A stretch of 64,000 nucleotides of DNA from Deltaproteobacteria bacterium (GTDB lineage: Bacteria; Myxococcota_A; Polyangia; Polyangiales; JADJMO01). The notes below the pieces were generated by a model. That model did no database searches. It was not told the origin of the DNA and saw only the letters and a list, made by a program, of their open reading frames with translations. Positions 8,122 through 15,145 of the stretch are shown piece after piece. Every line of letters starts with the position of its first letter. Position 1 is the first letter of the stretch. Both the position numbers and the translations under genes were made by a program. Location of the stretch: NCBI GenBank assembly GCA_016182965.1, contig JACPFM010000002.1, forward strand, positions 1 through 64,000. Direction: 5' to 3'.

Positions 8122-9171
8122 TCACTCGGGCGCGACGCCGTCCTTCGCGATCGGCACCACGTGGTTGTCGACCCGCACGAACAGCACGATCTTGCCCGAG
8201 GTGCAGTGCGTCGCCTTGCCGAGCACCACGCCGGCGTCGCCGTTCTTGGGCTTCCACCCGCCCCACGACGACGAGCCGCCGAGCTTCTTCATCTCCTCGT
8301 CCGGCCACTCGAGGCACGTCGAGGTGTTGATCGTCGCGTAGACCTGGCCGACGTCGACGAGGCGGACGCGGCCGGATTCGACGGTGCCGGCGCCCGCCGT
8401 GGACATCGGCTTCGGGCTGCCGCCGCCGGTGGCCCACGGGACCTGGTCGCCGTCGCCCGACACGTAGATCAGGCCCTTCTCGTCGATCGGCACGTAGTGG
8501 TCGCCGATCTTCACGATGATGACGGTGACGGCCTGCGAGCAGTGCTTCGACTTGGCGACCGCGAGGCCGACGTCGCCGTTCTTCGGTGACCATCCGCCCC
8601 ACGCGCCGGTGCCGCCGTTGGCCTTGCTCATCGCGTCGGGCCACGTGAGACAGTCACCGGTGTTGATCATCGGGTAGACCTTGCCCGCGGACACGATCTT
8701 CACGGCCGGTCCGCCCTTCGGCGCCACGGGCGCCGCGGCCGGCGCCGCGCCCTTGGAGAAGCTCAGGCCCTTGTTGTTCAGCGCGGCGAAGTGGTCATCC
8801 CCGAAATCGATGATGAACACGGTGACCGACGAGTCGCTGCAGTGCTTCGACGTCGCGACGACCTTGCCGGTCATGCCGTTGGCCGGATACCAGCCGCCCC
8901 ACGCGTTGGACCCGCCGTGCTTCTTCGCCCAGTCGCTCGGCCACACCAGGCAGTCGCCGAGGTTGATGGTCGAATAGAGCTCGCCCGCGTTGGTGATCGT
9001 GGCGGTGATCTCGGTCTTCTCGGGCTCCGGCTCCGCGGTCGGCTCCGACGGCGGCTCCACCGATCCGGATTTGAGCGCGTTGCCGAAGTCGGGATCGCGC
9101 CCGGCCTTCCTTCCGCCACAGGCGACGAGGACGACGAGGACGCTGGCGATCGCGAGGTGCGCGCGGGACAT
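8122..9171 (-). CDS. Lipoprotein with three repeats of an unrecognised GDCLxWP/WGGW domain
   Basis: 349 aa. Lipoprotein signal MSRAHLAIASVLVVLVACGG. After an acidic Pro/Glu linker, three ~75-residue repeats follow (about residues 50-135, 150-235, 260-348). Each has IN-x-[GS]-[DT]-CL-x-WP, then WGGW-x-P-x-NG, then a KHC or THC Cys, a beta strand and a GDHYVPI-type loop ending KGL or KDG. The two conserved Cys per repeat suggest one disulfide each, and the strand pattern suggests a small beta-barrel. I do not recognise the family. A TAGATT box 9 nt upstream (extended, TGA before it) supports the start. It lies 32 nt upstream of the beta-helix lipoprotein gene on the same strand, so the two may be co-transcribed. 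Confidence 0.75.
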   Translation of the reverse strand: MSRAHLAIASVLVVLVACGGRKAGRDPDFGNALKSGSVEPPSEPTAEPEPEKTEITATITNAGELYSTINLGDCLVWPSDWAKKHGGSNAWGGWYPANGMTGKVVATSKHCSDSSVTVFIIDFGDDHFAALNNKGLSFSKGAAPAAAPVAPKGGPAVKIVSAGKVYPMINTGDCLTWPDAMSKANGGTGAWGGWSPKNGDVGLAVAKSKHCSQAVTVIIVKIGDHYVPIDEKGLIYVSGDGDQVPWATGGGSPKPMSTAGAGTVESGRVRLVDVGQVYATINTSTCLEWPDEEMKKLGGSSSWGGWKPKNGDAGVVLGKATHCTSGKIVLFVRVDNHVVPIAKDGVAPE

Positions 9172-9180
9172 GCTCGCGGC

Positions 9181-9186
9181 AATCTA
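9181..9186 (-). promoter_or_regulatory. Candidate extended -10 (TGA-TAGATT) for the triple-repeat lipoprotein
   Basis: TAGATT on the minus strand, 9 nt before the ATG, preceded by TGA. Confidence 0.45.
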
Positions 9187-9288
9187 TCAGGAGCCGTTGC
9201 GCTTGGGATGAGGCACTCGGCGCACGCTCATCGCAAGCGTGCCGTGGATCTCGATCGTCGGCGATGCCCGATCCGCCGTGGCGGCCCG

Positions 9289-9378
9289 GTCGAAGATCGA
9301 AGGTCGCTGCGAGAGCAGAACACCCGGGGTTCCAGGGGCTTGCCCCTGGTTCGACGTTCGACTTCTCGATCTTCGACC
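9289..9378. repeat. Nested inverted repeat between minus-strand genes
   Basis: GGTCGAAGATCGA (9289-9301) is repeated in perfect inverse at 9366-9378. Inside is a second hairpin, CCAGGGG (9332-9338) and CCCCTGG (9343-9349) with a CTTG loop. It lies just downstream of the minus-strand gene ending at 9406 and may act as its terminator. The GTCGAAG unit recurs at 54882-54920. Confidence 0.6.
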
Positions 9379-9405
9379 ACGTCGACGAGAGATCGACTGA
9401 CGACT

Positions 9406-9999
9406 TCAGAGATCGGAGTCCTCGTCGGTCATCACCTCGGGGGGCGGGGACGTCTCGACGTCGCCGTCGCCTTCGGCGTTCGGTTCGACCGCGGGCGAGG
9501 GCTCGCTCTCGGTGAAGCGGCGGCGGCGCTCCTCGTCGTGACGGGGCGTGCGCTTCTTCTTGCGGCGCTCCTCGTGGATCTCGTTTCGCTTGACCTTCAT
9601 CCCCGCCTTGACCTCGGGGCGACCGAGCTTCTCGGGGGCGGCGTCGTTCGGGATGAAGCGGATCTCGGTCTTGATCTCGAAGGAGACCGTCGTCAGGAGC
9701 TTCTGGAGCTCGCGCTGCCAGTCGACCGCCTCGAGGAAGCTGCGCAGCTCCTTGGCGACGACGCGGAACAGCCCGTTCTTCGTCTCGTCGATCTGCGACA
9801 GGATCGCGTTGGCGATCTCCTTCGGGAGCTTCTGCTCGGAGATGAAGTGCCGCACGGCGTCAGCGGACTCGACGCCACGCTCGACGCTCCCGATGACGGC
9901 CTTCTTGATGAGGTCAGGAATCACGGCCTCGAGGCGCTTCCGGGCGCTGTCGTAAGCCGCGGGCGGCGGCTCAGAGTCCGGGCGATCGCGGCGTGCCAT
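9406..9999 (-). CDS. Helical protein of unknown function with basic and acidic C-terminal tracts
   Basis: 197 aa, no signal peptide. Residues ~14-115 are predicted helical and contain AYDSARKRLEAVIPDLIKKA and LRSFLEAVDWQRELQKLLTT, reminiscent of phasin-like coiled helices but without a decisive motif. About residues 133-165 are strongly basic (KVKRNE, RRKKKR, RRRR), followed by an acidic tail (GDGDVETSP, TDEDSDL). This could be a nucleic-acid-binding or granule-associated protein, but I do not identify it. The start is supported by a TAGGGT box exactly 9 nt upstream. It is divergent from the ccmE-like gene, which has the identical box at the same distance. Confidence 0.65.
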   Translation of the reverse strand: MARRDRPDSEPPPAAYDSARKRLEAVIPDLIKKAVIGSVERGVESADAVRHFISEQKLPKEIANAILSQIDETKNGLFRVVAKELRSFLEAVDWQRELQKLLTTVSFEIKTEIRFIPNDAAPEKLGRPEVKAGMKVKRNEIHEERRKKKRTPRHDEERRRRFTESEPSPAVEPNAEGDGDVETSPPPEVMTDEDSDL

Positions 10000-10008
10000 T
10001 CACGGCCG

Positions 10009-10014
10009 ACCCTA
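10009..10014 (-). promoter_or_regulatory. Candidate extended -10 (TGC-TAGGGT) for the helical protein gene
   Basis: TAGGGT on the minus strand, 9 nt from the ATG of the gene starting at 9999. It mirrors the TAGGGT at 10129-10134 on the other strand. Confidence 0.45.
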
Positions 10015-10128
10015 GCACCTCCGCGAGTCTGGTGGGCCAACTGCCCAACACCTTCCCCCGTCCCGCTTCGGCTCCTTTCGGGCCTGCCATCCGTCAGGGC
10101 GCTCCTGGCGGCGGGCCGAAACCGGCAC

Positions 10129-10134
10129 TAGGGT
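10129..10134 (+). promoter_or_regulatory. Candidate -10 (TAGGGT) for the ccmE-like gene
   Basis: TAGGGT 9 nt before the ATG at 10144. Divergent twin of the box at 10009-10014. Confidence 0.45.
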
Positions 10135-10143
10135 GGTTCTGTC

Positions 10144-10692
10144 ATGGAACAGCCCCGCCACGATGCCGATCCTGCTCCGGTCGAGCTCCCCCCCCCGCCG
10201 CCGCCGCAAAAGAAGAACGGCAGCTTCGACCGCAAGGGTCTGATCATCGTCGGCGCGCTGATCGCCGGTGCCGCGACCATCGTCGGGCTCGTCCTCACCA
10301 ACTTCAAGGACGCGACGGTCTACGCCAAGGGCGTCGACCAGCTCCTCGCCGAGAAGGACCGCTGGGTCGGCCGCTCGGTTCGCGTCGAGGGCACGCTGGT
10401 GCAGGGCACGATGAAGTTCCAGGAGAAGCCCTGCGAATACCAGTTCGACGCCTTCAAGGGCGGGGCGACGATCCACATCCGCTATCCGTCGTGCATCAAG
10501 CCCGACACGCTCCGCGACGACATGCCCGACGTCGGGGTCACCGCCGAGGGCAAGCTCCTCGCGAACGGTGAGTTCCAGGCGAACAACGTGCTCGCGAAGT
10601 GCCCCTCGAAGTACGACATGAAGAACGGCCCGAAGTCGCCGATGGTCCCCGCGGCCCCCGCCGCGGCAGGTCCGGCCAACGTCACTCCGTGA
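10144..10692 (+). CDS. ccmE: CcmE-like haem chaperone, CxxxY type
   Basis: 182 aa. A Pro-rich cytoplasmic start (with PPPPPPQKK) leads to one transmembrane helix at about residues 33-53 and a periplasmic OB-fold. Family features are DQLLAEKDRWVGRSVRVEGT and the strand pair DVGVTAEGKLLANGEFQANN followed by VLAKCPSKYDMK. CcmE carries haem on a His in HxxxY to apocytochromes c. Here the His position is Cys (C-P-S-K-Y). CxxxY variants are known in some deltaproteobacterial and archaeal CcmE proteins. The family is clear; haem binding through this Cys is inferred. No other ccm genes lie nearby. The stop overlaps the GTG of the next gene (GTGA). Confidence 0.85.
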   Translation: MEQPRHDADPAPVELPPPPPPQKKNGSFDRKGLIIVGALIAGAATIVGLVLTNFKDATVYAKGVDQLLAEKDRWVGRSVRVEGTLVQGTMKFQEKPCEYQFDAFKGGATIHIRYPSCIKPDTLRDDMPDVGVTAEGKLLANGEFQANNVLAKCPSKYDMKNGPKSPMVPAAPAAAGPANVTP

Positions 10693-10991
10693 AGCCGCCG
10701 CGCCGAGCATCATCCCTCGGTGACGCCGAACCCGCGCGCCTGAACGTGGCCGACTGGCGCGACGTCCTCCCCGACGTGCGCGACGGCCTCGACCGCAAGG
10801 AGCGCGTCGTGCTTTGGGTCCTCGGCGAGCTCCAGGCCGAGCGTTCCCGTGGCCGCGGCGGCGATCCGGGCGGGCGCAGCGTGGCCACCGCGCAGCTGTA
10901 CGGCCGCGTGGTCGAGCACGTCGACATGAGCGTCGACGAGCTGCAGGCGATCCTGCAGCGGCTCGGGGCGCTGCGCCTCCTCCCCCCGTAG
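10689..10991 (+). CDS. Small conserved-looking cytoplasmic protein coupled to ccmE
   Basis: 100 aa from a GTG that overlaps the ccmE stop (GTGA at 10689-10692). It is basic at the start (MKPPRRASS) and then mostly helical: WRDVLPDVRDGLDRKERVVL, and after a Gly/Arg loop a second helical part, YGRVVEHVDMSVDELQAILQ. The second half resembles a small winged-helix or adaptor fold, but I do not recognise the family. Coupling to ccmE suggests joint expression. The ORF has no membrane segment. Confidence 0.55.
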   Translation: MKPPRRASSLGDAEPARLNVADWRDVLPDVRDGLDRKERVVLWVLGELQAERSRGRGGDPGGRSVATAQLYGRVVEHVDMSVDELQAILQRLGALRLLPP

Positions 10992-11043
10992 GCGCCCGGA
11001 GCCACCGCCGATCGCAACGTTGCGTCGGAGGCCTTCCGACCGC

Positions 11044-11049
11044 TACGCT
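11044..11049 (+). promoter_or_regulatory. Candidate -10 (TACGCT) for the zinc-ribbon membrane protein gene
   Basis: TACGCT 14 nt before the ATG at 11064. Confidence 0.35.
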
Positions 11050-11063
11050 GCGCGGACCGGATC

Positions 11064-11594
11064 ATGGCCGAAAAGAGCATCGTCTGCCCCTCCTGCGGGT
11101 TCAAGAACGCGGCGGGCGTGAAGCGCTGCGTCTCCTGCGGCGCCAAGACCACCGAGCTGAGCGTGGTCGTGCGCTCGAAGCAGGAGCAGCTCGAGAGGCG
11201 CTATCAGCAGGAGGCGTTCAGCCTGCTGTGGCTGCTGATCGCCGTCGTCGTGCAGGCGGTCCTCACGGGCGCCATCATCCTCGGCCTGCCGCAGGTCGTC
11301 AGCGCCCTCGATTTCGAGGGCAGCCACGGCATGATCGCGTCGATCGGCATCTGGTTCGTCGGCGGCATGCTCGTCGGCATGATCAGCCCGGGCCGCACCT
11401 TCCTCGAGCCGTTCATCGCGTCGTTCATCATCGCGATCCCGACGGTGCTGTACCTCTACCGCAGCCAGACGGTCTTCACGCTGCCGCCCTTCCTCTACGT
11501 GGTCATGGGCGGCATCGGCATCCTGTTCGCGCTGATCGGCAGCTACCTCGGCGAGCGCATCCAGCTCGGGCCGCCTCCCAAGACCGCCGACTGA
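11064..11594 (+). CDS. Zinc-ribbon inner-membrane protein
   Basis: 176 aa. Residues 8-26 form a zinc ribbon, CPSCGF and then CVSCGAK (C-x2-C-x14-C-x2-C type). A charged helix (SKQEQLERRYQQEAF) leads to four transmembrane segments at about 53-78, 88-112, 114-132 and 140-163. The C-terminus GERIQLGPPPK is cytoplasmic if the ribbon is. Such zinc-ribbon membrane proteins are common in Myxococcota and uncharacterised. It starts 72 nt after the preceding small gene and ends 50 nt before rimO on the same strand, so it may share a transcript with rimO. Confidence 0.75.
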   Translation: MAEKSIVCPSCGFKNAAGVKRCVSCGAKTTELSVVVRSKQEQLERRYQQEAFSLLWLLIAVVVQAVLTGAIILGLPQVVSALDFEGSHGMIASIGIWFVGGMLVGMISPGRTFLEPFIASFIIAIPTVLYLYRSQTVFTLPPFLYVVMGGIGILFALIGSYLGERIQLGPPPKTAD

Positions 11595-11644
11595 CGAGGT
11601 CGAGCTTGCATCGCGGGTCGGGGGCCACAATGTTTGGGCCCCCG

Positions 11645-13117
11645 ATGTCCGACCGCCTGCGCACCGTCCATTTCGTGAGCCTCGGCTGCGCGAAGAACCG
11701 CGTCGACACCGAGGTGATGGTCGGGGTGGCCGAGGGCGCCGGGCTCGATCTCGTGGGCGACGCCGAGGAGGCCGACGTCGTCGTCATCAACACCTGCGGC
11801 TTCATCGGCGAGGCGAAGAAGGAGTCGATCGACACCATCCTCGAGGTCGCCGACATGCGCGACAGCGGCCGCGGCCGCATGAAGAAGCTGGTCGTGGCCG
11901 GCTGCCTCTCGCAGCGCTACGCCGACGAGCTCGCCAAGGAGATCCCCGAGGTCGATCACTTCATGGGCTCGAGCGACATGCTCAAGCTCGGCGACGTCCT
12001 CGCCGGCGCGAAGGATCGCATGCTCGTCGGCAACCCCGCCGAGTGGGTCTACAGCAAGAGCGATCCGCGCGTGCTCTCGCTCGGCCGGCACTTCGCGTAC
12101 GTGAAAGTCGCCGAGGGCTGCAACCGCTCCTGCTCGTTCTGCGTCATCCCCGACATGCGCGGCAAGCAGCGCTCGCGCGGCATCGACGATGTCGTCGCCG
12201 AGGTCGAGCAGCTCGTCGCGCAGGGCGTGCGCGAGGTGAACCTCATCTCGCAGGACACCATCTCCTGGGGCCGCGACCTCCCCGGCAGCGGCGGCGACGA
12301 GGCGGCGCGCGGCAGGAAGCTCGCCGAGCTGGTCGAGCGCGTCGCGGAGGTGAAGGGCCTCTCGTGGGTGCGCCTGTTCTACCTCTACCCCGAGACCATC
12401 GACCCGAAGCTGATCGAGCTGCTCGCCCAGCACCCGCGCGTGATGCCGTACGTCGACATGCCGCTCCAGCACGCGTCCGACGCGATGTTGAAGCGCATGA
12501 AGCGCGGGCACGGCATCGACCGGCAGCGGCGCGTGGTCGAGAAGCTGCGCAAGTCGATCCCCGAGCTCACCTTCCGCACCGCCTTCATCGTCGGCCACCC
12601 CGGCGAGACCGACGCCGAGTTCGAGGAGCTGCTCGAGTTCGTGAAATGGGCGGAGTTCGAGCGGCTCGCCGCGTTCCGCTACTCCGACGAGGAGACGTGC
12701 GCGTCGTTCGAGCTTCCGGGCAAGGTGCCGGCGAAGGTCGCCGCGCAGCGCTATCGCAGGCTGATGAAGACGCAGAAGGCGATCGCGCACAAGAAGAGCA
12801 AGGCGATGATCGGCCAGGAGCTCGAGGTGCTCGTCGAGGGCACGAGCGACGAGCACGAGTACGTGCAGATGGCTCGGCACCGGGGGCAGGCGCCGGAGGT
12901 CGACGGACAGGTCTACCTCGAAGGACCGGAGGTCGAGGACGCGCGCGCCGCCGAGCTCCGCCGCGTGGTCATCACGCAGGCGGCCGACTACGACGTCGTG
13001 GGCGAGCTCTTGCCCCGCAGCGAAGGCGAGGCGGCGACGGCGCGCCGTCGCGCGCAGCTCACCGCTCGACGCCCCCGCGTCACGCTGCCGGTGATCGGCA
13101 ACATCGAAGGGCGCTGA
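11645..13117 (+). CDS. rimO: Ribosomal protein S12 methylthiotransferase RimO
   Basis: 490 aa. RimO adds a methylthio group to a conserved Asp of ribosomal protein uS12, using SAM and two iron-sulfur clusters. The N-terminal MTTase domain has the three cluster Cys in SLGCAKNRVDTE, INTCGFIGEAK and VAGCLSQRY. The radical-SAM domain has C-x3-C-x2-C in EGCNRSCSFCVIP (about residues 157-164), then DMRGKQRSRG and the conserved SQDTISWG. A TRAM domain at about 395-470 is followed by an Arg-rich extra tail of ~35 residues. I chose the ATG at 11645 because SDRLRTVHFVSLGC matches the family start; an in-frame ATG at 11630 would add five residues. Confidence 0.95.
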   Translation: MSDRLRTVHFVSLGCAKNRVDTEVMVGVAEGAGLDLVGDAEEADVVVINTCGFIGEAKKESIDTILEVADMRDSGRGRMKKLVVAGCLSQRYADELAKEIPEVDHFMGSSDMLKLGDVLAGAKDRMLVGNPAEWVYSKSDPRVLSLGRHFAYVKVAEGCNRSCSFCVIPDMRGKQRSRGIDDVVAEVEQLVAQGVREVNLISQDTISWGRDLPGSGGDEAARGRKLAELVERVAEVKGLSWVRLFYLYPETIDPKLIELLAQHPRVMPYVDMPLQHASDAMLKRMKRGHGIDRQRRVVEKLRKSIPELTFRTAFIVGHPGETDAEFEELLEFVKWAEFERLAAFRYSDEETCASFELPGKVPAKVAAQRYRRLMKTQKAIAHKKSKAMIGQELEVLVEGTSDEHEYVQMARHRGQAPEVDGQVYLEGPEVEDARAAELRRVVITQAADYDVVGELLPRSEGEAATARRRAQLTARRPRVTLPVIGNIEGR

Positions 13118-13199
13118 GCCGCCGCGCCTCACGGTCGACGCAGCTACGCCGCGGGCAGCCGGATGGGACGGGCCGCGCTGCCCGAATTCGACCACCGTC

Positions 13200-13215
13200 T
13201 GGCCGGTTCCGGCCA
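13200..13215. promoter_or_regulatory. Palindrome TGGCCGGTTCCGGCCA, candidate operator
   Basis: A 7-bp perfect inverted repeat around TT. It lies 9 nt from a CGAATTCG palindrome (13183-13190). The same pair of motifs in opposite orientation stands before the second sigma-54 regulator (16830-16894), suggesting a shared DNA-binding protein. Confidence 0.45.
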
Positions 13216-13285
13216 ACATGGGGGTGTGCGCAGGAGGGATTCCCTGGCGATCGCGGTCGGAACGGCAGTTGCTGCAGTCGCCCCC

Positions 13286-13576
13286 ATGCCGCGCATCTGC
13301 CCCCAGCCCGAGACGCCTGCCGTCACGAGCGAGCCGACCGAAGACATGACCCTCGATCAGCTCGAAAGCGCCCTCGAAGATCTCGGCGCCGCGCTGCGCG
13401 GCCTCACCGAGCTCCTCGTCGCCAAGGCGACGGCGCTCGCCGCGGCGGGCTCGACGCACGCGCACCGCTCGAGCTCGCACGCGGTCGCGGTCACGCACGA
13501 CACGCCCCGTCGGCGCGGGCGCATTCCGGTCCTTCCGCGGCGGGTGCGATCGCGCCGCGTCACGTCGGGATCGTAG
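13286..13576 (+). CDS. Possible small basic protein, unknown function
   Basis: 96 aa if started at the ATG at 13286 (an in-frame start exists at 13163, and another at 13346). A helical centre (MTLDQLESALEDLGAALRG) is followed by a His/Ser-rich linker and a strongly basic C-terminus (RRRGRIPVLPRRVRSRR) that could bind nucleic acid. No ribosome-binding site is obvious and I recognise no family, so this may be a chance ORF. The helix has normal codon use for the window. Confidence 0.35.
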   Translation: MPRICPQPETPAVTSEPTEDMTLDQLESALEDLGAALRGLTELLVAKATALAAAGSTHAHRSSSHAVAVTHDTPRRRGRIPVLPRRVRSRRVTSGS

Positions 13577-13622
13577 CTTTCCGTTACTGATGATTCTCAA
13601 GACCGCCGGCGCGGCCGTTTGA

Positions 13623-13628
13623 TAGCGT
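13623..13628 (+). promoter_or_regulatory. Candidate extended -10 (TGA-TAGCGT) for the beta-propeller lipoprotein gene
   Basis: TAGCGT, preceded by TGA, 10 nt before the ATG at 13639. Confidence 0.45.
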
Positions 13629-13638
13629 CCGCCGATCC

Positions 13639-15108
13639 ATGTCGATGCGGCGCGTAGCTCCAGTCCTCGTTGCGACGGTCCTCCTCGGGTGCGCCGAGCC
13701 CGGCGAGGTGGTGGCGGAACGCACGGATTCCGGCCTCGACGCGCTCGCCGACACGACGGCCGACGGCACGGTCGACGACGCCGCCGACGCGCCGACCGAA
13801 TCCGGCGACGACGTGGGCGCCGAGTCCGGCGACGACGCGGACGTTGCCGCCGACGCGCCCGACGCCGTGATCTCCGACGGCGCGGATGCTTCGGATTCAC
13901 CAGAAGCGCCGGACGCGCCGGAGACCGCGGTGCTCGACACCGGCGGCGACGCGTCCGGATCCGACACGGCGGCCGCGGACGCCGCCGATGCGAGCGGCTC
14001 CGATGCGGCCGATGCGGGCGACGCCGCCGACGCGAGCGGCCCCGACGCCGCCGACGCGAGCGACGCCGCCGACGCCGCCGACGCTGCCGACGCTGCCGAC
14101 TCCGGCGGCGGGCCGAGCGAAGCGTGGGTCGTGCGCGTCGGCAACGGCACCGACGTTCTCGCCTCCGGCGTCGCGGCGGTGGTGAACCTCGATCGCTTCG
14201 CGATCCCGAGCGGCGCGCTGCTCGGTTCGATCCCGATGCCCGTGGCCGAGGCCGCGCCGCACCGGCCGCTGACCGTCTCGGGGACCGCCGTGTCCGAGGG
14301 GATGATCCACCGCTCGGCCGACGGCCGCTACGTGACGCTCGGCGGCTACGGCGCGGTCCCCGGTACGACCGGCGTGACGAGCACCACGGCCACGTTCCCG
14401 CGCGTGATTGCGCGCGTCGACGCGGCCCGCAACGTCGACACCAGCACTTCGACCACCTCGTTCGCGGGCGGAAACCTCCGCGCGGTGATCTCCGACACCG
14501 GCACCGATTTCTGGCTGACGGGCACGACGCCAGGCGTCGGTCACGTGAGCGGTCTCGGGAGCTCGGGCGCCGCCATCGCGATCTCGACGACGACGACGGC
14601 GAGCGTCGTCAACGTCCGCGACGTCACGATCATCGGCGGGGCCCTCTTCGCGACCTCCGGGGCGAGCGGCTTCCGCGTCTTCGATTTCGGCGGCGCGCTG
14701 CCCACCGTCGCGACCACGCCGGTGAACCTGCCCGGCGTGTCGACGACCGTCGGATCGCCGTACGGCATCGTCGGCTTCGCGCGCACCGGAGCGTCGGCGG
14801 ACCTCATCTACGTCTGCGACGACAACGCGGTCAGCAGCACCGGCGGCGTGCACCGCTGGGTGAACACCGGCGGGTCCTGGGAGGAGAAGGCGGTCCTCAA
14901 GGCGACGCTCGCGGCCGGTTGCCGCGGCATCACCGCCTACCCGCAGGGCAGCAACTACGTCGTCCTCGCCGTGACCGGCGAGACCCCGCATCGGCTCGTG
15001 ATGTTCGTCGACGATCCGACGAGCCCGACCGCCCCGACGCCCGTCGCGCTCGCCTCCGCGCCCGCCAACACGGCCTTCCGTGGCGTGGCGCTCGCACCTC
15101 TCCCGTGA
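13639..15108 (+). CDS. Surface lipoprotein with long Asp/Ala stalk and beta-propeller-like domain
   Basis: 489 aa. Lipoprotein signal MSMRRVAPVLVATVLLGCAE. Residues ~28-158 are a low-complexity acidic stalk of Ala/Asp/Ser (DAADASDAADAADAADAAD), encoded by GCCGAC-type hexamers. The remaining ~330 residues are rich in Thr/Gly strands with propeller-like blades (ADGRYVTLGGYG, GNLRAVISDTGTDFWLTG, VRDVTIIGGALFATSG, GGVHRWVNTGGSWEEKAVL). It resembles the myxobacterial proteins with a metal- or NHL-like propeller on a stalk. An outer-membrane, outward-facing location is inferred. No catalytic motif is seen. Next gene starts 37 nt downstream. Confidence 0.75.
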   Translation: MSMRRVAPVLVATVLLGCAEPGEVVAERTDSGLDALADTTADGTVDDAADAPTESGDDVGAESGDDADVAADAPDAVISDGADASDSPEAPDAPETAVLDTGGDASGSDTAAADAADASGSDAADAGDAADASGPDAADASDAADAADAADAADSGGGPSEAWVVRVGNGTDVLASGVAAVVNLDRFAIPSGALLGSIPMPVAEAAPHRPLTVSGTAVSEGMIHRSADGRYVTLGGYGAVPGTTGVTSTTATFPRVIARVDAARNVDTSTSTTSFAGGNLRAVISDTGTDFWLTGTTPGVGHVSGLGSSGAAIAISTTTTASVVNVRDVTIIGGALFATSGASGFRVFDFGGALPTVATTPVNLPGVSTTVGSPYGIVGFARTGASADLIYVCDDNAVSSTGGVHRWVNTGGSWEEKAVLKATLAAGCRGITAYPQGSNYVVLAVTGETPHRLVMFVDDPTSPTAPTPVALASAPANTAFRGVALAPLP

Positions 15109-15145
15109 TCTTCGCCGTTGCGGCGCACGCGCCGCGACGGGAATC

